Source: Rhizobium rhizogenes NBRC 13257 | GTDB lineage: Bacteria; Pseudomonadota; Alphaproteobacteria; Rhizobiales; Rhizobiaceae | Assembly: GCF_000696095.1 (NCBI RefSeq) | Contig: NZ_BAYX01000021.1 | Location: 56,859 to 120,858, forward strand | Direction of reading: 5' to 3' | Length of the DNA: 64,000 nt | Part shown: positions 36,536 through 45,951 of the stretch, piece after piece | How positions within the stretch are numbered: the first letter of the stretch is position 1 | How the letters are laid out: the number at the start of each line of letters is the position of its first letter | Notes under the pieces: generated by a model | What the model saw: only the letters and a program-made list of their open reading frames with translations | Databases searched by the model: none | Told to the model about the DNA's origin: nothing | Made by a program: the position numbers and the translations under genes

Positions 36536-37744
36536 ATGACAGATAAACAAATCGCGATCATCGGTGGCGGGCCAGCCGGTCTGATGGCGGCTGAGGTGCT
36601 GTCTTTTTCCGGCCATCAGGTCACCGTCTATGACAGCATGCCGACGGTTGCGCGCAAATTCCTGCTGGCGGGGAAATCCGGCCTCAACATCACCCATTCC
36701 GAGGATTTTGCCCGCTTTGCCAATCGCTTCGGCTCTGCCTCCGAACGGCTGCGCCCTGCCCTTGAAGCCTTCACGCCCGACGATATCACGGACTGGGCAG
36801 CAGGGCTCGGCACGGAGACATTCACCGGCACCTCGGGCCGCGTCTTTCCGAAAGCCATGAAAGCTTCGCCGCTGCTGCGCGCCTGGCTTGGCAGGCTGGA
36901 GGCGCAAGGCGTCAGGATTTTGACGCGGCATCGCTGGTCGGGCTTCGCGAAAGACGGCTTCATCTTCGAGACACCGAAAGGCCGTGAGACTATCCGATGC
37001 GACGCCGCTCTGCTCGCACTCGGCGGTGCCAGCTATCCGCGGCTCGGTTCGGACGCCGGTTGGACCGCTTTGCTACGAGATAAAGGCGTCGACATCGGCG
37101 ATTTCCGATCCGCCAATTGTGGCTTCGACGTCGCTTGGAGCACGGTTTTCAAGGAGCGTTTCGCCGGCGTGCCGCTGAAGGCGGTCACGGCGACATCCGA
37201 TACCGGGACCTTTCCCGGCGAATTTGTCATTTCCCAACACGGCATCGAAGGCAGCCTTGTCTACGCGCACGCCGCCAGCCTGCGCGACCGGCTTGTCGGC
37301 GACGGCAAGGCCGCACTGCTGGTCGACCTCGCGCCCGGCAGGACGATGGAGCGGCTGTCGCGCGACCTCGCGCGGCAGGATGCAAAGGCCAGCCTCTCCA
37401 ATCGCCTGCGCAAAGGCGCGGGGATCGAAGGCGTCAAGGCAGCGTTGCTGCGGGAGCTAGCTCCTCCCGCCACGCTTGCAGATTCGGTGCAGCTATCGCG
37501 GCTGATCAAGACCCTGCCGATCCCGCTGCTGCGGCCACGCCCCATCGCCGAGGCCATCTCCTCGGCCGGCGGCATCCGCTGGGACGGTATCGACGACGGA
37601 TTTATGTTGAAAGCCCTTCCCGGCGTGTTTGTCGCCGGGGAGATGCTCGACTGGGAAGCGCCGACCGGCGGCTATCTTCTCACCGCCTGCTTCGCCAGCG
37701 GACGTGCAGCGGCAAGAGGAATGGAAGCCTGGCTGCGGCGATAG
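36536..37744 (+). CDS. HI0933/BaiN-like flavoprotein (TIGR03862 type)
   Basis: A 402-residue FAD-binding protein. The dinucleotide fold is IAIIGGGPAGLMAAEVLSFS, followed by the family motif RKFLLAGKSGLNITHSED. The C-terminal FAD contact region reads AGGIRWDGIDDGFMLKALPG and GVFVAGEMLDWEAPTGGY. Members are predicted NAD(P)/FAD oxidoreductases without a firm physiological role. No strong ribosome site precedes the ATG. It is divergent from the TetR gene and convergent with the epimerase gene. Confidence 0.87.
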   Translation: MTDKQIAIIGGGPAGLMAAEVLSFSGHQVTVYDSMPTVARKFLLAGKSGLNITHSEDFARFANRFGSASERLRPALEAFTPDDITDWAAGLGTETFTGTSGRVFPKAMKASPLLRAWLGRLEAQGVRILTRHRWSGFAKDGFIFETPKGRETIRCDAALLALGGASYPRLGSDAGWTALLRDKGVDIGDFRSANCGFDVAWSTVFKERFAGVPLKAVTATSDTGTFPGEFVISQHGIEGSLVYAHAASLRDRLVGDGKAALLVDLAPGRTMERLSRDLARQDAKASLSNRLRKGAGIEGVKAALLRELAPPATLADSVQLSRLIKTLPIPLLRPRPIAEAISSAGGIRWDGIDDGFMLKALPGVFVAGEMLDWEAPTGGYLLTACFASGRAAARGMEAWLRR

Positions 37745-37766
37745 CCTCCTCGATAGGCGAGCGCCG

Positions 37767-38720
37767 CTACCCAATCCGCCCATTCGCCATCAGCCACGCC
37801 ACCGATTCCTGCACGGCCTGCAGCGAGGTATAGCGCGGCGCATAGCCAAGAAGACGTTCGGCCTTGGCGATCGAGCAATTCGGACTGCGGGCGATATGCT
37901 CCCAGGTCGCCGTCGCATCCTCCGGCGTCTGGCCTTCTGCCCACTTGTCATAGGCAAGAAATTCCAGCTTCGGTTCGTGGCCGAACCAGCGTGACATCGC
38001 TTCGGCATAGCCTCTGAGCGTCAGCGCACCGCCCGAGACCGCATGAAAGCTCTCGCCCGTCGAGACCCGCCAATTGGCAATCGCGCCCATGAACATCTGG
38101 GCGACATCGTCGGCATGGACATGGTGGACCGTTTCCAAGCCGAAATTCGGCAATGCGAGCGTTTCGCCCCGCGCCAACGTCGAAAAGGCTGAGAGATTAA
38201 AATGACCGGCCGGGTTGAGTGGTGCCCAGCCGGGGCCGACGATATGGCCGGGATGGATCAGCGTGGCCGGAAAGCCCTTGCTGCGCGCCACCGCCAGTAG
38301 ATAGGCCTCGATGGCGGCTTTCTGAATTCCGTATTCACCGAACGGTCGCTTCAGCGCTTCCTCAGGGGTCGGTACGACGGTGGGATGACCGTGCGTCCAG
38401 ATGGTGCCCGTATGCAGGAAATGGCCGACATGACCGGAGAGCGCTTCCGCCAGATGTTTGGCGCTCTCCAAGGTGAAACAGATCATGTCGATGAGGATAT
38501 CGGCCTTCAGCGCGCGGATCGCTGGCCCGAAACTGCCGTCCTTCTCCATAGCACCACGATCCATCGTCAACTGTTCGACATCATCCCAAGCCCGGTTCGG
38601 CGAATAGGGTTTCGCCTGGCCACGGCTGATCGCCACCACCTCATGCCCAGCCTCCACCAGTCGCGGCACGAGATAAGTGCCGACATGGCCGGTTGCTCCA
38701 ATGACCACTGCGCGTGTCAT
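37767..38720 (-). CDS. NAD-dependent epimerase/dehydratase family protein
   Basis: A 317-residue extended short-chain dehydrogenase. The nucleotide-binding motif is VVIGATGHVGTYLV and the catalytic Tyr-Lys pair is in EYGIQKAAIEAY. HPGHIVGPGW follows as in nucleoside-diphosphate-sugar epimerases. GGAGGACATC gives a clear ribosome site. About 60 bases upstream lies an 8+8 inverted repeat (38783-38803). The ligand is not predictable from the sequence. Confidence 0.86.
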   Translation of the reverse strand: MTRAVVIGATGHVGTYLVPRLVEAGHEVVAISRGQAKPYSPNRAWDDVEQLTMDRGAMEKDGSFGPAIRALKADILIDMICFTLESAKHLAEALSGHVGHFLHTGTIWTHGHPTVVPTPEEALKRPFGEYGIQKAAIEAYLLAVARSKGFPATLIHPGHIVGPGWAPLNPAGHFNLSAFSTLARGETLALPNFGLETVHHVHADDVAQMFMGAIANWRVSTGESFHAVSGGALTLRGYAEAMSRWFGHEPKLEFLAYDKWAEGQTPEDATATWEHIARSPNCSIAKAERLLGYAPRYTSLQAVQESVAWLMANGRIG

Positions 38721-39194
38721 GATGTCCTCCCAGGAATATTTTCAAAATTGGATGATGTCGGATCCGGAATGAAGAAAATGATTGTCCCTAAAGAATAGGG
38801 ACATGTTCCGCCTTGTCATCCCCGAACGGAAGAAGATGGCATCTTTCTTAACATCATCTGCTTCTACCTCCCAAGCCCGCACCGACTGCCGGCGCGGATG
38901 CTCCGATGGCAGCGGAGGCGCGGTCAGGACAGCCGACAGCATGAACGGACCGAGCTATCGAGTGACGGCCTTGGCACTCCTTGGATCAAAACTGCCTCGT
39001 CCTCGGCGTTTTTCATTCAAAGCGCATTGATGCAGGTCGCAGGGTATTCAATCGTGAGTCCGTGTTTTCATGTTATCGGAGAACAGCCGTTCTCCAAGAA
39101 CGTATCCCGTTTTCAGGGTAATTCAGTCTCGCGATGACTCCATGTGGATGCTCTCTGCGGCGCAGACACATGATGGAATTTCTTTCCTTGCAGC
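38721..39194. other. Intergenic stretch of about 470 bases
   Basis: Short open frames here lack ribosome sites and family resemblance. Apart from the dyad at 38783-38803, nothing recognisable is seen. Confidence 0.4.
38783..38803. promoter_or_regulatory. Operator-like dyad TGTCCCTA-N5-TAGGGACA
   Basis: Two perfect 8-base arms around AAGAA, 63 bases upstream of the epimerase start. The arm spacing fits a dimeric repressor. The cognate regulator is not obvious in the neighbourhood. Confidence 0.5.
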
Positions 39195-40820
39195 TCACAC
39201 TCGCTCGACAATCATCTCCGCGGCCTTCTCGGCGATCATGATGACCGGCGAATTCGTGTTGCCCGAAACGATATTCGGCATGATCGAAGCATCAACGACC
39301 CTCAGTCCGCCGATACCGTGTACGCGCAGCCGGGCGTCGACAACCGCGTTTTCGTCGCTCCCCATCTTGCAGGTGCCGACAGGGTGAAAAATCGTCGTCG
39401 CGATGTCGCCGGCCCTTCGGATCAGTTCCTCGTCGCTCTGGAACTCCGTGCCTGGCAGCATTTCCTTTGGCGCGAAGGCCGAGATCGAGCTTGTGTGCAT
39501 CAGGCTACGAGCATGGCGGATCGATTTGGCCGCGACGATGCGATCTCGGCTCGCCGATAGGTAATTCGGCTTTATGTCCGGTGTCGCAGAGGTGTTTGGA
39601 CCCGTCACATGAACCGTTCCCCTGCTTTCCGGACGGAGATTACAAACAGATACGGTCACGGCTGGATAGCGATGCAGCGGCTCGCCCAACCGGTCGGTGC
39701 TGAGAGGCTGGACGTGATATTCAAGGTCCGCTGTCGCCAGGGATGGATCGCTCTTTGCAAAGATGCCGAGCTGGCTGGGCGCCATGGAAAGCGGACCGGA
39801 CCGGCGAAAGGCATATTCAAGCCCCATGCCCGCGCGGGCAAAAAGGTTGTGGTAGAGCTGGTTGAGCGTCTTCGCGCCCTCGATGCGAAAGACAGTGCGG
39901 ATCTGCAGGTGATCCTGCAAATTCTCGCCGACACCGGGCAGCGAATGAGCCACGTCGATGCCTGCGGCCCGCAATAGGCCGGGACTGCCGATCCCGGAAA
40001 TTTCCAGTATCTTTGGCGAATTGATCGCTCCGGCCGAGAGAATGATGTCTTGCCCGGCACGCGCCATGTGCAACCTGCCGTTCATTCGAAAACGAACACC
40101 GGTGGCCCGGAGGCCGTCGAGTTGAAGTTTTTCCGTTTCCGCCCCAGTCAGGACCCTGAGATTGGGCCTTTTCATCGCAGGGCGCAGGAAGGCCTTGGTG
40201 GTGTTCCAGCGCACTCCGCTGCGCTGATTGACCTCAAAATAACCCGAGCCCTCATTATCGCCGCCGTTGAAATCATCCGTCTTCGGAATGCCGAGTTCCG
40301 CCGCTGCCTCCCGGAACGCGTCGAGAATCGGCCAGGAGAGGCGCTGCCGCTCCACACGCCATTCGCCGCCCTCCCCATGCAGGGCCGATTTGCCGCGGTA
40401 ATTGTCTTCGGACTTAAGAAAATACGGCAACACATCGTCCCAACCCCATCCGGCATTGCCCGCCTGCCGCCATCCGTCATAATCGGCGGCTTGCCCACGC
40501 ATGTAGATCATTCCGTTGATCGAGGAGCAGCCACCAAGCAGCTTTCCGCGCGGATAAGGAAGCGATCGGCCGTTGAGTCCGGGCTCAGCGGCAGTCTTCA
40601 TCATCCAATCCACCCGCGGGTTGCCCATGCAGAAGAGGTAACCAATCGGGATGTGCACCCAATGATATCGGTCGCTGCCGCCTGCCTCGAGCAACAGCAC
40701 ACGGTTTGCCGGATTTGCAGAGAGACGATTGGCCAGCACACATCCGGCCGACCCGGCTCCGACGATGATGAAGTCATAGGAACCGGCATCTGCGATCGCC
40801 TCGTTCGAAGATCCGCTCAT
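39195..40820 (-). CDS. GMC family FAD-dependent oxidoreductase
   Basis: A 541-residue choline-dehydrogenase-like flavoenzyme. It has FIIVGAGSAGCVLANRLS for FAD binding, GGSSSINGMIYMRGQAADYD (signature 1), GAINSPKILEISGIG (signature 2) and the C-terminal catalytic histidine in FHPVGTCKMG, with a second polar residue in SGNTNSPVIMIAEKA. It oxidises an alcohol or sugar. Its start overlaps the kinase stop by three bases, so it closes the nine-gene operon. In this setting a polyol or sugar is more likely than choline. Confidence 0.88.
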   Translation of the reverse strand: MSGSSNEAIADAGSYDFIIVGAGSAGCVLANRLSANPANRVLLLEAGGSDRYHWVHIPIGYLFCMGNPRVDWMMKTAAEPGLNGRSLPYPRGKLLGGCSSINGMIYMRGQAADYDGWRQAGNAGWGWDDVLPYFLKSEDNYRGKSALHGEGGEWRVERQRLSWPILDAFREAAAELGIPKTDDFNGGDNEGSGYFEVNQRSGVRWNTTKAFLRPAMKRPNLRVLTGAETEKLQLDGLRATGVRFRMNGRLHMARAGQDIILSAGAINSPKILEISGIGSPGLLRAAGIDVAHSLPGVGENLQDHLQIRTVFRIEGAKTLNQLYHNLFARAGMGLEYAFRRSGPLSMAPSQLGIFAKSDPSLATADLEYHVQPLSTDRLGEPLHRYPAVTVSVCNLRPESRGTVHVTGPNTSATPDIKPNYLSASRDRIVAAKSIRHARSLMHTSSISAFAPKEMLPGTEFQSDEELIRRAGDIATTIFHPVGTCKMGSDENAVVDARLRVHGIGGLRVVDASIMPNIVSGNTNSPVIMIAEKAAEMIVERV

Positions 40821-42346
40821 TTCATGGCTCCTGCTATTTGATCGGCCCCTGAGGCAAGGCGCCGCCAGATCGGGACCATCGCCTCGGCGATATCGCGGTA
40901 AAGGCCATAACGCCGTTCATAGTGGCCTTCCAGGCGCCTGTTCGGCGTATAGTTGCGCTCCATCCGCACCATCGAGGCCGCGCCTGCGGCAAAGTCCGCG
41001 AAGATACCGGCGCCTGTTCCTGCGGTGATTGCCGCTCCGAGCGCACCGGTTTCGCGCGAGCGCGCGATCGACACAGGCAGACCCAGAACGTCGGCAAATA
41101 TCTGCGGCCAGATCAGGCTCCGGGAACCGCCGCCCGAAAGCACCGCTTCGTTGAAGACGGCTCCGGCTCGGCGCATTGTCTCTATGTGCTCACGGTGACC
41201 GAAAGCGACGCCTTCGAGGACAGCACGCACGAGATGCCCCTTCGTATGCCAGCCGGCAACACCATAAAAGCCGGCGCGGGCATTGCCGTTCTGCTGCGCG
41301 CCATAGAGGAACGGATGATAGAGCGGGTCATCCGCAGCCGGCTCAATAGCGGCGGCGAGTTCGCCACAGAGATCGAAAGGTGAGCGGCCATCCGTCGAAG
41401 CGTCGGAAAAGAATTCCCGCACCAGCCATTCAAGATTTGCCGCCGACGTGGCGCTCGACTCGATCGCCATATAACGCTCCCGGTCGAAGGTAGAGGACAT
41501 GAAGACTGGCCCGGCCAGCTGCGGCCTGTCGATGATGACCTGATTGATGCTCCAGGTTCCCGCGATGATCGAGGCGGCACCCGTTCGCGTGACGCCGGAG
41601 CCGACGGCAGACGCGACAACATCGAACAGACCGCCGACAACAGGCGTGCCGGCGGCAAGCCCGGTCTCGATGGCCGCCTCCGTCGTGATCTCCCCCGCGA
41701 TATCCGTGCTTTCAATCAAGGGCGGTAGAAGCTCCATGCAGTCGCCAAGGCCATAGGCTTCCATCAGCACCCGGTCGTAGCGGCGATTGGCGACGTCAAG
41801 CAAACCGCAGCCTGTCATATCGGAAACCTCGCTCACCCGCATGCTGGTGAGCCGATTGACGATGAAGTCCTTGCACAGGAAAACCGTGCCGATCCTGGCG
41901 AAGGTTTCCGGCCGATACCGTTTCAGCCAGGCAAGCAAGGTCGGCGTCTGCGACGACCACGGCCGCTGCTGGCCGATCGGATAGGTGCGGTCACCAACCC
42001 CTTGCGCCTGCCATTCCTCGACGAGAGCCGCCGCTCGCGTATCCAGCGATTGAATACCGAGGAGCGGCTGCCCATCGCGATCCAGCGCATAAAGCCCGTT
42101 TCCGTGACCGGCACAGCCAACGGCAATGATATCTTCTGGCCGGATTGAGGCCCGCTCGATGCAGATGCTTATGACCTCGCGGGCATTCGCCCATAGCTCG
42201 TCGAGCCCGCGTTCCACATGTCCAGGGCATGGCATGCGGCTGTGACCCTCTGCCGCCGCCGCCGCGATTTCATTGCCGGCGCGGTCAAAGATGACCGCCT
42301 TGATGACGGTGTTGCCGGCGTCGAGCCCCAATAGATAATCTGCCAT
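40817..42346 (-). CDS. FGGY family carbohydrate kinase
   Basis: A 509-residue kinase. The N-terminal phosphate loop is LLGLDAGNTVIKAVIFD, GCAGHGNGLYALD follows, and the second domain has AGTWSINQVII and the FGGY signature 2 region AVLSGGGSRSLIWPQIFADV. It resembles kinases annotated as xylulo-, L-xylulo- or erythritol kinases, and the substrate cannot be fixed by eye. GGGAGGGGTTCGGC precedes the ATG. It lies 33 bases after the aldolase and overlaps the GMC oxidoreductase. Confidence 0.88.
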   Translation of the reverse strand: MADYLLGLDAGNTVIKAVIFDRAGNEIAAAAAEGHSRMPCPGHVERGLDELWANAREVISICIERASIRPEDIIAVGCAGHGNGLYALDRDGQPLLGIQSLDTRAAALVEEWQAQGVGDRTYPIGQQRPWSSQTPTLLAWLKRYRPETFARIGTVFLCKDFIVNRLTSMRVSEVSDMTGCGLLDVANRRYDRVLMEAYGLGDCMELLPPLIESTDIAGEITTEAAIETGLAAGTPVVGGLFDVVASAVGSGVTRTGAASIIAGTWSINQVIIDRPQLAGPVFMSSTFDRERYMAIESSATSAANLEWLVREFFSDASTDGRSPFDLCGELAAAIEPAADDPLYHPFLYGAQQNGNARAGFYGVAGWHTKGHLVRAVLEGVAFGHREHIETMRRAGAVFNEAVLSGGGSRSLIWPQIFADVLGLPVSIARSRETGALGAAITAGTGAGIFADFAAGAASMVRMERNYTPNRRLEGHYERRYGLYRDIAEAMVPIWRRLASGADQIAGAMK

Positions 42347-42379
42347 GCCGAACCCCTCCCAAGGCTCCCGTCTTTATTG

Positions 42380-43222
42380 TCAGCCGCGCTGATAAAGCGC
42401 GAAGGCTTCCTCGCCGCCGGCATCGTCATGTATGATCGCCATCAGCCCGCGCACGACGGCGCCCGGATTGGCGTGCTGATAGATGTTGCGTCCATAGACC
42501 ATGCCCATGGCACCCTGCCGCATCAAGGCCGCCGATTTGTCGAAGACGGCGCGAAGATCTTCCTTACCGCCGCCGCGAACCAGAACCGGGCACCGTGCTG
42601 CCTCGACAACCCTATGAAAATCCTCCGCATTGGTGGTCGGGTCCGCCTTGACGATATCCGCCCCCATCTCCCGCGCCAATCGCGTCAAGGTGACGATCTT
42701 GTCCGCATCACCATCGACCATGTAGCCACCGGCCCTGTCCACCGGTTGCATCACGAGCGGCTCGATCATCAATGGCAGGCCGTACTTGTCGCAGTCCGCG
42801 CGCACGCGGGCAATATTCTCAACGCATTGGCGAAAGAGATCCGGCTCGTCGGGAAGCATGAAGAGATTGACGACGACGCAGGCCGCATCCATCTCGATCG
42901 CGCCGATCAGCGGCTCAGCTTCGTTCTGGAGCACAGCCCACATGTCCCGGTGACGCGTGCGGTTATACGGGTTTCCCATGTCAACGCGCATCACCAGCGC
43001 CGGCTTATTCTTGGCGGCAATAGTTTGCAGCAGGTCTGCCTGGCCGTAATTCATCTGGATCGCATCGGGGGCCGCCGCCGCCAGGGTCTTCACGACCGCC
43101 GGCATGTCTTCGAGGCCGTTGAGGAAGGACGGCTCGTTGCAGACACCGTGATCAATGGCCACGTCCAGGCAGCGGCCGCCGTTGAACAGCCGGTTCATCC
43201 GGACTTTGCTGTTGCTTCGCAT
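42380..43222 (-). CDS. Class I aldolase, DhnA/LsrF-like (FbaB family)
   Basis: A 280-residue TIM-barrel aldolase. CLDVAIDHGVCNEPSF at the start and the Schiff-base lysine strand GADIVKADPTT, followed by PVLVRGGGKED for the phosphate pocket, identify the group. It would cleave a ketose 1-phosphate or related sugar phosphate, or act as a thiolase-like LsrF. The ATG at 43222 has AAGGAG seven bases before it, even though this makes it overlap the dehydrogenase gene by 28 bases. Confidence 0.85.
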   Translation of the reverse strand: MRSNSKVRMNRLFNGGRCLDVAIDHGVCNEPSFLNGLEDMPAVVKTLAAAAPDAIQMNYGQADLLQTIAAKNKPALVMRVDMGNPYNRTRHRDMWAVLQNEAEPLIGAIEMDAACVVVNLFMLPDEPDLFRQCVENIARVRADCDKYGLPLMIEPLVMQPVDRAGGYMVDGDADKIVTLTRLAREMGADIVKADPTTNAEDFHRVVEAARCPVLVRGGGKEDLRAVFDKSAALMRQGAMGMVYGRNIYQHANPGAVVRGLMAIIHDDAGGEEAFALYQRG

Positions 43223-44943
43223 TCCATGCTCCTTTGTTCGTTCCGGTCTGTAAGAGTGCTTTCGGTGACGCCATGGCGTTCACGCAAAAGGGTGAGAAAA
43301 CGGCCGCGTTCGGCAGCGCTCTGCGTCGGTGTCCAGGCTTTTTCCGCAGCCAGAAGAGCGAGCACCGCATCCATCATCTGCTGGGAGAGATCACCTGATA
43401 TCGCAAGCGTGGTGCGCCTCAGCAGCACGTCGTCAAGATGTTCCGCCGCCTCGTTGCGGATGAGAAAAAGCAGTTCGCGCTCCGAATAGTCCGGATGCGG
43501 CATGGGTCTGTCGGGTGCCGTCGCAACGAAGCCGGCGATCGCTTCCGCCTGCGTGCCGTAGCGGCTGAAAAGTGTCGCCATGCGACTGCCCGGAATTCCT
43601 TTCTCCGAGGCCACTCGGGCGATCCAGGCAGCACGATCCAGGGGAAACCGCCGCCCACCGCCGATCGCGCGGTCGGCAGTCGAAATTCGCCGCTCTTTCC
43701 CCAGCCGCTCCAGCGCGAGATCGGCCGCGAGTTCGCCGAACGACCGAAAGGTCGTCCATTTGCCGCCGATCATGCACAGCACCGACGGACCACCATCGTC
43801 GGCGTCCACGACCGTGCAGAAATGATCGCGCGGGATGCGGCCTGTGAAGCTGTCGGTGCTCGCCGGCAGTGGCCGCACGCCGGAGAACTGGAAGCTGATC
43901 TCTTCCGGCCGGATCGCGATATCGGGCAGAACGAAGGACAGGGACTGCAATATGTAATCCCGCTCGTCCGCTTCGCAGCGTACACTGTCGGGATCGTCGA
44001 TGCGGATATCGGTCGAGCCGACCAGGACCCTGCCCAGATAGGGAAACAGGATGCAGATCCGGCCATCCTCGTTCTCGTAGTAGATCATGTGGCCGGCCAG
44101 CGCTTCGTAAAGCCTCGCATTGCCGATGATGAGGTGAGAGCCTTTGGTTCCGCCCATCAGGGGTGCCGCCTGCGTTTCAGGTTTAAAGAGCGTACCGTTG
44201 GTAATGTCGATCCATCCGCCGGTTGCGTTGATGATCAGCGTCGGTTCGATCATTGCCGAAGAACCTGCGATGGTGTCGCGGACGAGATATCGGCCTTCGC
44301 CGGCCGCGCGGATATCGGCATAATTCAGCGCCCGTGCCTGCCGCCCGGCCGACAGTCCGTCGTCCAGCAGTTCGATGCCGAGGCGTTCCGGGTGGCTGAC
44401 CCAAGCATCGTAATAGGTGGCCGAACTCTTGATGTCGGGATTGAGCGCCGGCCACTTGGCAAGCGTGCTGCGCCGGCCGCGAAACTGATGTCGCGGCATC
44501 ATCGCCCGCTTGCGCGTCAGGAAGTCGTAGATGCTGAGCCCGGCCTTGATGGCGATGGCACCGCGGCGACTGGGCCGGCGGGTCAACCCCAGGAAGCGAA
44601 CCAGGCCATTGCCAAGCCCGGAGACGATATCGAAGACCGGCACCGTCGTCGGCAGCGGAGCGACATAGTGTGGCGCATTGCGCAGCAGTCGATCACGCTC
44701 GACGAGCGATTCCTGCACCAGCTTGAACTCGCCGTTTTCGAGATAGCGAAGGCCGCCATGCACCATGCGCGACAATGCCGCGCTCGCCCCCGAGCAATAG
44801 TCATGCTTCTCGATCAGAAGCACATTAAGCCCCTGCAGCGCCAGCTCGCGAAAGACGCTGATGCCGTTGATGCCGCCGCCGATGACACACGCGTCCACCT
44901 TCGGGCTCCGGCGAAGCCCGTCGAACGTCTCTTCACGATTCAT
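43195..44943 (-). CDS. GlpD-like FAD-dependent polyol-phosphate dehydrogenase
   Basis: At 582 residues this is long for bacterial GlpD. The FAD site is ACVIGGGINGISVFRELALQ, and the following LLIEKHDYCSGASAALSRMVHGGLRYLE is the GlpD family hallmark. The DAO domain contains GGWIDITNGTL and GRVLVGSTDIRIDDP. A C-terminal DAO_C domain (YGTQAEAIAGF region) is present. Relatives oxidise glycerol 3-phosphate or, as EryB, erythritol phosphate at the membrane. In this operon it should oxidise a phosphorylated polyol made by the FGGY kinase. Confidence 0.87.
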   Translation of the reverse strand: MNREETFDGLRRSPKVDACVIGGGINGISVFRELALQGLNVLLIEKHDYCSGASAALSRMVHGGLRYLENGEFKLVQESLVERDRLLRNAPHYVAPLPTTVPVFDIVSGLGNGLVRFLGLTRRPSRRGAIAIKAGLSIYDFLTRKRAMMPRHQFRGRRSTLAKWPALNPDIKSSATYYDAWVSHPERLGIELLDDGLSAGRQARALNYADIRAAGEGRYLVRDTIAGSSAMIEPTLIINATGGWIDITNGTLFKPETQAAPLMGGTKGSHLIIGNARLYEALAGHMIYYENEDGRICILFPYLGRVLVGSTDIRIDDPDSVRCEADERDYILQSLSFVLPDIAIRPEEISFQFSGVRPLPASTDSFTGRIPRDHFCTVVDADDGGPSVLCMIGGKWTTFRSFGELAADLALERLGKERRISTADRAIGGGRRFPLDRAAWIARVASEKGIPGSRMATLFSRYGTQAEAIAGFVATAPDRPMPHPDYSERELLFLIRNEAAEHLDDVLLRRTTLAISGDLSQQMMDAVLALLAAEKAWTPTQSAAERGRFLTLLRERHGVTESTLTDRNEQRSMECEATAKSG

Positions 44944-44955
44944 GATGACGATCCG

Positions 44956-45951
44956 TTACCTGTCCATATCGGTCAGTTTCGCTGAAATTGCTGCATCGAT
45001 GGCTGATCGATCATCTGCATCCAGCCGTATGGTTCCGGCCCGGGCATTGTCGAGCGCCTGCGCGGGATTGCGCGCGCCACAGAGGGCAAAGGTGACGCCG
45101 GGTTGAACGAGCGTCCAGGCGATGACGATTTGCGCAACACTGGCCTTGTGCCTATCGGCAACCGGCCTGATGGCAGTCGCAAAGGCCAGCGCTTTCTCGC
45201 GGTTGGAAACGGAAAAGCGCGGATTCTCCCGCCGTTGATCGTCGCCGGAAAAGACCCGGTCGGGTCCAATGGTGCCGGACAAAAGGCCGAGTGCAAGCGA
45301 GGAATAGCTTAGCGTCGAAATGCCGTTCGCTCGGGTCAGCGGCAGCAGATCGATCTCGATCTCCCGGTTGATCATGCTGAAGCGCTCCTGGATGGCATCC
45401 AGGCCGCCAGTCGAAATATAGGCTTCAAGTTCCGGCGCTCCGACATTGCTGGCGCCGATTGCCCGGATTTTGCCCGATGCCTTCAGATCTTCCAGCGCCC
45501 GCATCGTCTCCTCGACCGGGGTGGTAGGATCCTGCCAATGGGTGATGTAGAGGTCGATATAGTCCGTCGCGAGGCGCCGCAGGCTCTCTTCGACCTCGTG
45601 GAAGATCGCATCGCGGCCAAGATAGCGGTGAACCGGTCTGCCATCCTGATCGAAGAAATGTCTGCCCTTGTCGGTGTGCCACACGAGGCCGCATTTGGTG
45701 GCGATAACCGCCTTGTCACGGCGGCCCGCAAGCGCCTTGCCGACGATCTCCTCGGATCGACCGAGCCCGTAGGCCGGTGCTGTATCGATCAATGTGACGC
45801 CGGCATCCAGCGACGCCTGGATCGCGGCGATCGATTCCGCCTCATCCGTGCCGCCCCACATCCAGCCGCCGATCGCCCATGTTCCGAGGCCGACTGCGGA
45901 AGCGGCGACGCCGGACCTTCCTATATCGCGTATCAATTGCTGCTCGCTCAT
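44956..45951 (-). CDS. Aldo/keto reductase
   Basis: A 331-residue NAD(P)H-dependent reductase barrel. The catalytic tetrad region is visible: LIDTAPAYGLGRSEEIVGKA (Asp, Tyr), VIATKCGLVW (Lys) and LYITHWQDP (His). IGASNVGAPELEAYI and the late FALCGARNPAQALDNA are also standard. The start at 45951 overlaps the SorC stop as ATGA; the frame is open much further upstream but those starts lie inside the regulator gene. It could interconvert the sugar and polyol in the pathway. Confidence 0.88.
   Translation of the reverse strand: MSEQQLIRDIGRSGVAASAVGLGTWAIGGWMWGGTDEAESIAAIQASLDAGVTLIDTAPAYGLGRSEEIVGKALAGRRDKAVIATKCGLVWHTDKGRHFFDQDGRPVHRYLGRDAIFHEVEESLRRLATDYIDLYITHWQDPTTPVEETMRALEDLKASGKIRAIGASNVGAPELEAYISTGGLDAIQERFSMINREIEIDLLPLTRANGISTLSYSSLALGLLSGTIGPDRVFSGDDQRRENPRFSVSNREKALAFATAIRPVADRHKASVAQIVIAWTLVQPGVTFALCGARNPAQALDNARAGTIRLDADDRSAIDAAISAKLTDMDR

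Noticed and set aside
43438..44985. Plus-strand open frame of 515 codons
   Set aside because: Antisense to the GlpD-like gene; no recognisable domain.
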